Part shown: positions 1 through 5,234 of the stretch, piece after piece
How the letters are laid out: each line of letters begins with the position of its first letter
Numbering within the stretch: the stretch's first letter is position 1
Assembly (NCBI GenBank): GCA_021851535.1
Contig: JAJZDT010000051.1
Coordinates: 1 to 5,234 of the forward strand
DNA from: Microcaldota archaeon
GTDB taxonomy: Archaea; Micrarchaeota; Micrarchaeia; Micrarchaeales; Micrarchaeaceae
Length of the DNA: 5,234 nt
Direction of reading: 5' to 3'
The notes under the pieces: model-generated
The model's input: the letters and a program-made list of their open reading frames with translations, nothing else
What the model was told of the DNA's origin: nothing
The model's database searches: none
Translations under genes and position numbers: made by a program

Positions 1-540
1 GATCTCATATTACAATTCTATACATCACAACCAATAATAATAAAAAATATGAGTTTGTATTCGAGCAATTTACAAATAACCAACGAAAAAGTACAAATTG
101 ATATAGCACAAATTATTCTCAATCAAGAACAAGGAAAAGCAAAAAAAATTCTAGCTAAAATCGATGATTTTATCATTTCAATTGAGGAAATGAATATGCG
201 CTCAAAAATAAATTTGCAATCAAAATTTATAAATAAAATCATTGCAAAAAATATAAAATGTTTGCGCAAATCAGATAAAACTGAAATAAGTTCAGGCCTA
301 GCCGAGTTTGAAAATGATAAATTAACTTTGCCGCAAGCGATATCAATTAAGACAAAAAACTTTACTTTAACCGCAGCAAATGGCTATCAAGAAGGCAAAA
401 AAATATTCTTAAAAAAGATAAATTTTAAAACGAAAAATGCCAATGGCTTTTCTCAATCTGGTTACTTTGATATAAAACATAAGAAACTGATATTAGAAAA
501 TGGAAAAATAGAATGGCAATCTTCACAGGCAAAAATTTAA
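1..540 (+). CDS. LptC/LptA-like periplasmic LPS-transport protein, 5' end outside window
   Basis: This is probably a periplasmic component of the LPS transport bridge, which passes LPS from the inner-membrane ABC complex toward the outer membrane. The frame has no stop back to base 1, so the gene probably starts upstream; an internal ATG at 49 has no Shine-Dalgarno and would leave no signal peptide or membrane anchor. The visible part is 179 residues, rich in Lys, Ile and Asn. Its second half alternates short hydrophobic strands with polar turns (for example SIKTKNFTLTAANGY, then a GYFDIKHKKLILENGKIEW stretch), as expected for the OstA/LptC beta-jellyroll fold. No diagnostic motif distinguishes LptC from LptA. 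The main support is context: its stop lies 28 bases inside the start of lptB, matching the usual lptC-lptA-lptB order. The fold assignment is inference; an unrelated beta-rich protein remains possible. Confidence 0.6.
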   Translation, partial: DLILQFYTSQPIIIKNMSLYSSNLQITNEKVQIDIAQIILNQEQGKAKKILAKIDDFIISIEEMNMRSKINLQSKFINKIIAKNIKCLRKSDKTEISSGLAEFENDKLTLPQAISIKTKNFTLTAANGYQEGKKIFLKKINFKTKNANGFSQSGYFDIKHKKLILENGKIEWQSSQAKI

Positions 541-1190
541 ACATACTAAACAAAGCGCAGAAATTAATTTTTGATAATTTCTCGTTTGAAATTAACAAGG
601 GCGAAATATGGATCGCAATGGGTCCAAATGGTATTGGCAAATCGTCTTTCTGGGAGGCACTCATAGGCATTGGTCCAATAAAAAGCGGAAAAATCTTTTT
701 AAACAATGTTGATATTACAAACAAACTGCCAGCAGAACGTGTTAGACTTGGTATGCGATATATTGCACAAAACAATGCACTGTTTGATGATATTTCTGTT
801 GAAGAAAATCTTAAAATTGTTGCTGAATCATTGCTACGATCAAAAGAACGCAAAGCGGCAATTGAAAACGCTGTGAAAACTTTTTGGCTTGAACCACTTT
901 TGAAAAAAAAACCTGGAAAACTATCTGGCGGACAACGTAGACGTGTTGAACTTTCTAAAATTATGATTGGTCCTTCAACGCTCATTTTAATGGATGAACC
1001 TTTTGCCGCCGTAGACGAAGAATTCACTCAAAAAATCAATCAAATTTTTATACAAATGAAGAAAAATGGCACGAGCTTCTTGATCAATGACCATAACAGC
1101 TTTGCTATGCGATCAATTGCAGATTATTGCATCCATCTTGGGCTATCAGACCAAAAAAATCCTACAAGTATTGAAAAAATCAAACACTAA
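513..1190 (+). CDS. lptB: LPS export ABC transporter ATP-binding protein LptB
   Basis: Cytoplasmic ATPase that powers LPS extraction by the LptB2FG complex. The 225-residue protein has the full ABC motif set: Walker A GPNGIGKS at 37-44, Q-loop Gln86, signature LSGGQ at 137-141 followed by RRRVE, Walker B LILMDEP at 157-163, D-loop AAVD at 165-168 and the switch His194. RRRVE after the signature, DEPFAAVD, VEENL at 97-100 and LINDHN at 191-195 closely match LptB (E. coli LSGGERRRVE, DEPFAGVD, LITDHN) rather than other ABC families. The ATG at 513 places the N-terminus about where LptB proteins begin and overlaps the upstream gene, suggesting translational coupling. Oddities: it ends at IEKIKH without the usual C-terminal YLGxxF-type tail, and where E. 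coli has Phe90-Arg91 this protein has Phe91-Asp92. The LptF/LptG membrane partners are not in the window. Confidence 0.9.
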   Translation: MAIFTGKNLNILNKAQKLIFDNFSFEINKGEIWIAMGPNGIGKSSFWEALIGIGPIKSGKIFLNNVDITNKLPAERVRLGMRYIAQNNALFDDISVEENLKIVAESLLRSKERKAAIENAVKTFWLEPLLKKKPGKLSGGQRRRVELSKIMIGPSTLILMDEPFAAVDEEFTQKINQIFIQMKKNGTSFLINDHNSFAMRSIADYCIHLGLSDQKNPTSIEKIKH

Positions 1191-1206
1191 TAATATTATT
1201 AATCTA

Positions 1207-2262
1207 ATGAATATTGATAAAAATAATCTAAATATCGAACACGTTAACAATATGCTTCTAGAGATTTCAAATATCGAAAATCTCGAAGCTTTACGAGTAG
1301 AAATACTAGGCAAAAATGGCATACTCACAAATATGCTAAAAGAGCTTGGTTCGGCTAGCATGGAAGTTCGCCAAACAAAGGGAAAAGAACTCAATGAATT
1401 GAAGCATGCAATTGCGCAAAAATTCACTCAAAAGAAGGAAGAAATTGAATCAATTCCACAACCTGATACACACGATTATTCATTTCCGTTTAATAAATCG
1501 ATCATCAGTGAAAATGTCAGCAAAAATATTAACTTAGGAAAGAGACATCCAATTCCTACAACAATTACACGTCTGCACGAAATCTTTAAAGCAAGCGGCT
1601 TTCAATCAGTTAACGGACCAGATATTGAAGATACATATTACAACTTCGAAGCATTAAATATTCCACAAGAACATCCTGCGCGAGATAATAACGATACATT
1701 TTATATGCATGAGGAAAATAAATTATTACGCACACATACAACCGCTGTTCAAATACGTTTGCTTGAACAGATGAAAGATGAGCCTAAAGATATACGCTCG
1801 TATTCAATTGGAAACGTCTATCGCAACGATGCTCACGATGCAACACACGCATGCTCATTTCATCAAATTGAAGGAATCATAATCGAAGACGGAGTCACTA
1901 TGCAACATCTTAAAGGATTTTTGGAACACTTGTTTGCAGAATTCTTTGAGAAAAAATGTCATATTAGATTTCGTCCTTCATATTTCCCGTTTACCGAGCC
2001 ATCTTGCGAAGCTGATATCTTCGTAAAAAATATTGAAGGAAAATTAGAGGTTACAACGCAAGACGAAGGCAAACCAATGGAGCTAGGCGGCTGCGGAATA
2101 ATTCATCCATCAATTTTGGAAAGGTTTAATATGAATGGCAAACAAGCATTCGCATTCGGATTCGGACTTGAAAGAATTATTATGATAAAACACGGCATAG
2201 CAAATTTGCACGATTTATATAATAACAACATTCCTATGCTAAACTACATTACACAAAGTTGA
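1207..2262 (+). CDS. pheS: Phenylalanyl-tRNA synthetase alpha subunit
   Basis: Catalytic subunit of the alpha2beta2 class II enzyme that charges tRNA-Phe with phenylalanine. The 351-residue protein (family usually about 330-350) starts at the ATG at 1207, 16 bases after lptB; the frame is open further upstream, but that part only overlaps lptB. Residues 1-85 form the predicted N-terminal tRNA-binding coiled coil, including the family segment LEALRVEILGKNG (27-39). The catalytic core follows: GPDIEDTYYNFEALNIP (137-153), HPARDNNDTFY (156-166), motif 2 VYRND with FHQIEG (204-223), RFRPSYFPFTEPS (254-266), GGCGIIHP (294-301) and motif 3 AFAFGFGLERI (314-324). The catalytic residues appear intact. 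About ten extra residues (roughly 274-290) lie before MELGGCG, where most homologues have a short turn and WLEVxGCG. The partner gene pheT does not follow. No good Shine-Dalgarno precedes the start, so translation may depend on coupling with lptB. Confidence 0.96.
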   Translation: MNIDKNNLNIEHVNNMLLEISNIENLEALRVEILGKNGILTNMLKELGSASMEVRQTKGKELNELKHAIAQKFTQKKEEIESIPQPDTHDYSFPFNKSIISENVSKNINLGKRHPIPTTITRLHEIFKASGFQSVNGPDIEDTYYNFEALNIPQEHPARDNNDTFYMHEENKLLRTHTTAVQIRLLEQMKDEPKDIRSYSIGNVYRNDAHDATHACSFHQIEGIIIEDGVTMQHLKGFLEHLFAEFFEKKCHIRFRPSYFPFTEPSCEADIFVKNIEGKLEVTTQDEGKPMELGGCGIIHPSILERFNMNGKQAFAFGFGLERIIMIKHGIANLHDLYNNNIPMLNYITQS

Positions 2263-2280
2263 ATAAGATAAAATCGAGTT

Positions 2281-2952
2281 ATGCTAATTCTCAACGTTGT
2301 ACTAATTTTCTCAGCAATTTTTGCAATGATGCATATTGAAACAAATACATTTTTTTTCGAACCACAATATAAAGATTTATTAAAATCAATTGCAATGTAC
2401 GCACGCGTATTTGGCCATATGCCTGAAGCAAAAAAAAACAAAATTCCGTTTGAAAAAATTGGCATCGCGTCTGCATTTTTTTCCAACACAAATATGAAAT
2501 ATGAAACACCAGAAGCAATGTGCGATCAATCCATGCTTCCAATGGATATCAAGCTCACTGAAATAATAAGAGCAAAAGAACAAGATGGATATGGTCAAGA
2601 AACCACAATCAACAAAACAACTACACGCACTCTACCATTCGATGCGTACACTCAATTCATGACATCTAACATGCCACCAAACGAACCGCAAATACTTGCA
2701 CTAGATGAAATGAAAAGAAATAGCATAGCATATATGAAAGGAACAATATTCACACTAACATCAACAAACAAGAATATAGCACAAAATGAAGTGCAAGCAA
2801 CAAATATCAAATTCACTATAGATGCAGAAACATTATGCGAAATGGCAAACTACCCGATATATATCGCACAATTAGATGCTCACATTTTTGGAATACCGCT
2901 ATACTCATGCGATCATGAATATTTCGTACTTAACCTGCTGCAATACTATTAA
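2281..2952 (+). CDS. Hypothetical protein with hydrophobic N-terminus
   Basis: I do not recognise this 223-residue protein. Residues 2-17 (LILNVVLIFSAIFAMM) form one hydrophobic stretch without a positively charged start, suggesting a weak signal sequence or membrane anchor and hence possible export. The rest is mixed alpha/beta with no further membrane segment, many Thr, Asn, Ile and Met, and three Cys (81, 186, 210). No ATP-binding, catalytic or repeat motif is evident. It is probably a real gene: a 672-base frame in AT-rich DNA, on the same strand as pheS, 18 bases after its stop. It shares the pheS frame, but two in-frame stops (TGA at 2260, TAA at 2269) separate them, so a simple fusion is unlikely. 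It does not resemble PheT. Only a weak GA-rich stretch precedes the ATG. It may be a lineage-restricted secreted or envelope protein; its function is unknown. Confidence 0.7.
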   Translation: MLILNVVLIFSAIFAMMHIETNTFFFEPQYKDLLKSIAMYARVFGHMPEAKKNKIPFEKIGIASAFFSNTNMKYETPEAMCDQSMLPMDIKLTEIIRAKEQDGYGQETTINKTTTRTLPFDAYTQFMTSNMPPNEPQILALDEMKRNSIAYMKGTIFTLTSTNKNIAQNEVQATNIKFTIDAETLCEMANYPIYIAQLDAHIFGIPLYSCDHEYFVLNLLQYY

Positions 2953-3067
2953 AATAGATTCAAATCATGCCCTTTCTGGCAAAATTAAACATATTGGATA
3001 ATATATAGCAAAATTTTCTTTGATATGGCATATAAATTTAAAGTCATATTCGGATATTTATTATCAT

Positions 3068-3095
3068 TTGAGTAATATAAACCAATCTATATAAA
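3068..3095 (+). promoter_or_regulatory. Possible sigma70-type promoter
   Basis: TTGAGT (3068-3073) and TATAAA (3090-3095) are separated by 16 bases and resemble the -35 and -10 boxes, matching the consensus at four and five of six positions. Transcription would begin near 3102 and run through the Shine-Dalgarno and both repeats. Such matches arise often by chance in AT-rich DNA, so this rests mainly on the structure found downstream. Confidence 0.22.
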
Positions 3096-3118
3096 TAAAA
3101 ACTAGATTAACCTAGATG

Positions 3119-3151
3119 AGAGGAGTAATTTAGACTATGCAAGGCTTTTAA
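3119..3151 (+). promoter_or_regulatory. Strong Shine-Dalgarno followed by a four-codon ORF
   Basis: AGAGGAG (3119-3125) is the best Shine-Dalgarno match in the window, better than those before any of the real genes. The next ATG (3137) lies 11 bases downstream and opens a frame of only four codons, M-Q-G-F, ending at TAA (3149-3151). The mini-ORF lies largely within the first 25-bp repeat and recurs at 3185-3199 in the second copy. It may be chance, the relic 5' end of a lost gene, or a short leader. Confidence 0.2.
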
Positions 3152-3159
3152 TAAAACAA
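3135..3159. repeat. 25-bp direct repeat, copy 1
   Basis: First of two identical 25-bp units, beginning CTATGCAAGG and ending AATAAAACAA. Similarity to the other copy stops sharply at both ends. The start-to-start distance is 48 bp, leaving 23 unrelated bases between copies. It may be a local duplication or a dispersed intergenic element. Confidence 0.85.
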
Positions 3160-3175
3160 TAAAATTCGATAGACT

Positions 3176-3197
3176 AAGCTTGCTATGCAAGGCTTTT
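3176..3197 (+). terminator. Possible intrinsic terminator hairpin
   Basis: AAGCTTGC (3176-3183) pairs with GCAAGGCTT (3187-3195), giving eight base pairs with a single bulged G at 3191 and a three-base TAT loop. TTTT (3194-3197) follows directly and partly overlaps the stem. It could end a transcript from the candidate promoter at 3068 (about 95 bases) or the pheS operon readthrough. The bulge, short loop and short T-tract keep it uncertain. Confidence 0.3.
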
Positions 3198-3207
3198 AAT
3201 AAAACAA
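3183..3207. repeat. 25-bp direct repeat, copy 2
   Basis: Second identical copy of the 25-bp unit. Its left part forms the downstream arm of the hairpin at 3176-3195; copy 1 has no such partner upstream, so the hairpin is specific to this copy. Confidence 0.85.
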
Positions 3208-3258
3208 CAGCAAATTTAAATGAAATTGTGAATAATAATATTTTGACCCCAAACTTAT

Positions 3259-3279
3259 TAAAATTCTGAAATTTTTCAG
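3259..3279 (-). terminator. Weak terminator-like hairpin after the hscA-like gene
   Basis: Bases 3266-3279 form a perfect inverted repeat, CTGAAA and TTTCAG around two central bases (four if the innermost pair stays open). On the minus strand it lies about 37 bases after the hscA stop and is followed by AATTTT, a short imperfect T-tract. The stem is AT-rich and weak, so it may be chance in this composition. Confidence 0.3.
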
Positions 3280-3316
3280 CTGCTCTTTTCAAAAAATATT
3301 GCAAATATGGAAACTG

Positions 3317-4819
3317 CTAAAATAATTTCTTATGCTGCTCTATTAACCATTCTAGCGCTGCGCTACTTAATTCAATTTTCCTTGCTTGCTTTAGATACTC
3401 AATATATTGCTTTTGCTCATGCGTAATATCAGAAAAATAATTTGATGAATCTTCAATATTTTTTAACTTGCAATATTCTGATATATTCTGCAACAACTGC
3501 TCAAGCACATGATTTTTTTTAACATTTTCACTAGTTTGCATTCCAAACTTTGCAGAAACTATATGAACAATATCATTAATTTTGATAGACAAAATTCCAT
3601 CACAATCAATCATAAAAACAACTTCAAATGGATCAATAGCCTGTATCTCAAACTTTGCTAAACTAGTAGCTTCACTTGCTTTACAATCTACACCTTGCAA
3701 TATATGTACCAACACTTTTGAACCATGTACTGGCTGAAAATATTGGCTATACATAGCCGGCAATGGAGAATTTTTTGCAATTAAAACCTCCATTTGATCT
3801 CCCAATGTTTCAATACCTAAATCAAATGGAATAACATCAATTAATAAATGATTTGCACTAGACAAATTTCCAGATAAATTATCTGCAAGCATTTTTCCAT
3901 GCACAGCAGCACCAGCAGCTACAACTAAATCCGCACGCAAATCAGTTTGCAAAACTAAATACATTTTGGATAAAGTCTCATATATCATTTGCAATTTAGA
4001 AGAACCTCCTGCTAAAATCAATCCATTTATATCTAATTTATTCAAACCATTCTCTGCTAACATGGAATCAATAATTTCATATGTAGGCGCTAGCATATCA
4101 TTAATTAGATGCTCTTCTTGATTTGTAAAATTACCTTGCTCTTTATATTCTACTGCTTGGTTTATTGAAATATTTTTTTTGTCTGATAACATTCTATCAA
4201 TATCCAAACCACCAAAATCTGGAATACCACTAATTGCCAAAATCTGAAATACACCATCATGCAATTTTAATAATGTTGCATCGAATGTACCTCCTCCAAG
4301 ATCGTACACAATATAATATCCATTATTATTTAATCCTTTTTTACTTTTAGTATTTCTATCTGGTATTGTGACTTCATGACCAAGCGCATAAATTGCCGCA
4401 GCAACCGGCTCAGCTAATAATTTCAACACATGAAATCCAGCAGAAACAGCCGCAGCTTTAATTGCATTACGCGCAAGATCATCAAACCTAGCTGGCACTG
4501 TCAAAACGCATTCCTTAATTCCATAAATCTGAAACTTTTCTTCAATTTGCTTCTTTATATTAATAAAAAATTGAAGCACATCTTTATAAATAGCAGAATC
4601 TTGATTGATATAGTCCTTTGTGCTATTTGCTAATAATCTTTTTAAATGTATCTTTCGATTAATTTTTGTTGGATATAAAAATTCGCCATCTAATCCATTC
4701 TCTAATCCATTCCATTCTAAAAAATTTACACTAAATTTTTGTGAACCTTCATTTTGTATAGATAAATCCATCCAAGCGACTACTGTGAATGTAGTACCAA
4801 AATCAATACCAAAAACCAT
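3317..4819 (-). CDS. hscA: HscA-like Hsp70 chaperone, shortened and divergent
   Basis: HscA is the Hsp70 that, with HscB, helps release Fe-S clusters from the scaffold IscU. This 500-residue protein (HscA usually about 600) keeps the phosphate loop GIDFGTTFT (4-12), HLKRLL with the probable catalytic Lys60, VPARFDD (108-114), LLAEPVAAAIYAL (134-146), DLGGGTFD (173-180), LAGGSS (269-274), AAGAAVHG (301-308), the interdomain linker region LLIDVIPFDLGIETLG (325-340) and a beta-type substrate domain with VHILQGVD (371-378). DVIPFDLGIET with VHILQG favours HscA over DnaK. The start at 4819 puts the phosphate loop at the very N-terminus; the frame runs on to 4945 but that part overlaps tatD. Compared with E. 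coli HscA, about 30-35 residues appear missing after FGGLDIDR (202-209), the region linking KRLL to the next helices is short, and the C-terminal lid is reduced. No isc gene is adjacent. A diverged Hsp70 paralogue is the main alternative. Confidence 0.82.
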   Translation of the reverse strand: MVFGIDFGTTFTVVAWMDLSIQNEGSQKFSVNFLEWNGLENGLDGEFLYPTKINRKIHLKRLLANSTKDYINQDSAIYKDVLQFFINIKKQIEEKFQIYGIKECVLTVPARFDDLARNAIKAAAVSAGFHVLKLLAEPVAAAIYALGHEVTIPDRNTKSKKGLNNNGYYIVYDLGGGTFDATLLKLHDGVFQILAISGIPDFGGLDIDRMLSDKKNISINQAVEYKEQGNFTNQEEHLINDMLAPTYEIIDSMLAENGLNKLDINGLILAGGSSKLQMIYETLSKMYLVLQTDLRADLVVAAGAAVHGKMLADNLSGNLSSANHLLIDVIPFDLGIETLGDQMEVLIAKNSPLPAMYSQYFQPVHGSKVLVHILQGVDCKASEATSLAKFEIQAIDPFEVVFMIDCDGILSIKINDIVHIVSAKFGMQTSENVKKNHVLEQLLQNISEYCKLKNIEDSSNYFSDITHEQKQYIEYLKQARKIELSSAALEWLIEQHKKLF

Positions 4820-4830
4820 AAAAATAAATA

Positions 4831-4837
4831 TCCTTTT
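4831..4837 (-). promoter_or_regulatory. Ribosome binding site of the hscA-like gene
   Basis: AAAAGGA (4837 down to 4831) lies 11 bases before the ATG at 4819 and overlaps the TAA stop of the upstream tatD-like gene. It supports 4819 as the start and suggests translational coupling within one transcript. Confidence 0.55.
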
Positions 4838-5234
4838 ATAAACGAGCTTTAAACAAAGAATCGTAATTTTTCTCAATTTGCTTAGCAAATGCTGCTCTAT
4901 CTTGCTCAAGCAAATCTGCAAGAAATTCACCAACATATTTAACATAACTTGGGCAATTTACTTTTCCACGCATAGGAAAAGGCGCTAAATAAGGAGAATC
5001 AGTTTCAATCAAAATCTTATCTAAGCAACCATTGTTTGCAAGATGCTGTGCAACTTCACGCAAATTATTAGCATTTTTAAATGTAATAATTCCAGAAAAG
5101 GAAATATACCATCCATTTTCAATTGCAAACTCAGCTAATGCAATAGAGCCTGTAAAACAATGAAAAACGCCATAGGTTCCAGATGCATTTTTAATAGCAG
5201 CTTGTGTTGCTGCTTCTATTTTACCATCTCCTGA
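4836..5234 (-). CDS. tatD: TatD-family metal-dependent hydrolase, C-terminal half
   Basis: TatD/YcfH proteins are cytoplasmic TIM-barrel hydrolases that bind two divalent metals; members act as 3'-5' exonucleases or DNases, and some edit D-aminoacyl-tRNA. The frame is open from the window edge; the 132 residues seen are about half of the usual 260. GVFHCFTGS (22-30) carries the metal-ligand His25, WYISFSGIITFKNA (42-55) is the typical barrel strand after it, and IETDSPYLAPFPMRGKVNCP (76-95) contains ETD with the metal-binding Asp79 and the conserved SPYLAP and RGK segments. EKNYDSLF (121-128) matches the C-terminal Nxxxlf helix. Everything visible is intact. The N-terminal HxH motif and start lie outside the window. 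The stop is 16 bases before the hscA-like ATG, so the two genes are probably cotranscribed. TatD and YcfH cannot be told apart from this half; the symbol is at family level. Confidence 0.93.
   Translation of the reverse strand, partial: SGDGKIEAATQAAIKNASGTYGVFHCFTGSIALAEFAIENGWYISFSGIITFKNANNLREVAQHLANNGCLDKILIETDSPYLAPFPMRGKVNCPSYVKYVGEFLADLLEQDRAAFAKQIEKNYDSLFKARL

Larger units (their letters stand above)
2953..3316. other. Convergent intergenic region, no convincing protein gene
   Basis: This 364-base gap lies between the ends of the plus-strand operon and the minus-strand hscA-like gene. No frame in it encodes a recognisable protein. It contains two exact 25-bp direct repeats, a promoter-like sequence, a strong Shine-Dalgarno sequence with a four-codon ORF, and two weak terminator-like hairpins, each listed separately. 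The first part (2953-3060) is AT-rich with only a four-base-pair hairpin at 2968-2981. Gaps of this size are common in reduced genomes and often hold decayed genes, but the repeats show that it is not featureless. Confidence 0.7.

Noticed and set aside
425..1027. 200-codon minus-strand frame
   Set aside because: It is antisense to lptB, whose motifs are unmistakable, and has no recognisable features of its own.
1087..1206. Earlier start for pheS at 1087
   Set aside because: The extra 40 residues overlap the conserved end of lptB and match nothing in PheS N-termini.
1146..1427. 93-codon minus-strand frame
   Set aside because: It is antisense to the lptB end and the pheS start; it is a compositional shadow.
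2260..2283. Stop-codon readthrough fusing pheS to the next gene
   Set aside because: The two share a frame, but TGA at 2260 and TAA at 2269 both intervene, and PheS already ends at its normal length.
2244..2598. Minus-strand frames opposite the orphan gene
   Set aside because: Three short overlapping frames without family motifs or Shine-Dalgarno; the plus-strand frame is longer and fits the operon.
2968..2981. Terminator just after the orphan gene
   Set aside because: TGCC/GGCA gives only four base pairs around a six-base loop and is followed by A-rich, not T-rich, sequence on the plus strand.
3160..3182. tRNA T-arm-like TTCGA
   Set aside because: The flanking bases form no T-stem, and no cloverleaf can be built around it.
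3135..3207. CRISPR mini-array
   Set aside because: There are only two 25-bp units with a 23-bp spacer, the repeat is not typical of a CRISPR family, and no cas gene is visible.
4050..4250. Frameshift as the cause of the hscA deletion
   Set aside because: The reading frame is continuous and family similarity resumes in the same frame, so an in-frame deletion fits better.
4430..4841. Plus-strand frames opposite the hscA-like gene
   Set aside because: They are antisense to conserved Hsp70 motifs and show no domain.
4820..4945. N-terminal extension of the hscA-like protein
   Set aside because: It overlaps the conserved tatD 3' end in another frame, and the Shine-Dalgarno at 4831-4837 supports the start at 4819.

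Overview
The window is strongly AT-rich, with A/T-ending codons, short gaps or overlaps between genes, and trimmed versions of conserved proteins. Together with LPS-export genes and an HscA-type Hsp70, this suggests a Gram-negative bacterium with a reduced genome, most likely a host-associated alphaproteobacterium of the Rickettsiales or Holosporales type. That placement is inference from protein style and composition; nothing in the window proves the taxon. The standard genetic code fits: TAA, TAG and TGA all end genes and Trp is read from TGG.

Bases 1-2952, plus strand, look like one transcription unit. (i) The 3' part of an LptC/LptA-like periplasmic LPS-transport protein, whose frame is open to base 1. 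(ii) lptB, the LPS-export ATPase, overlapping it by 28 bases. (iii) pheS, the phenylalanyl-tRNA synthetase alpha subunit, 16 bases later. (iv) A 223-residue protein of unknown function with a hydrophobic N-terminus, 18 bases after pheS, in the place where pheT is usually found.

Bases 2953-3316 form a convergent intergenic region with no convincing protein gene. It holds two identical 25-bp direct repeats 48 bp apart, a promoter-like sequence, the strongest Shine-Dalgarno sequence in the window (followed by only a four-codon ORF), and two weak terminator-like hairpins. Together these could mark a small plus-strand RNA or the remains of a lost gene.

Bases 5234-3317, minus strand, hold the 3' half of a TatD-family metal-dependent hydrolase followed 16 bases later by a shortened, divergent HscA-like Hsp70. 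The HscA-like protein appears to lack part of subdomain IIB of its ATPase domain and most of its C-terminal lid, yet the frame is intact. No isc partner gene lies beside it.

The main point of interest is protein trimming: LptB lacks its usual C-terminal tail, HscA is about 500 residues instead of about 600, and pheS is separated from pheT. The orphan gene and the repeat-bearing gap are the parts least explained by known families. I do not see a clear new multi-gene system.
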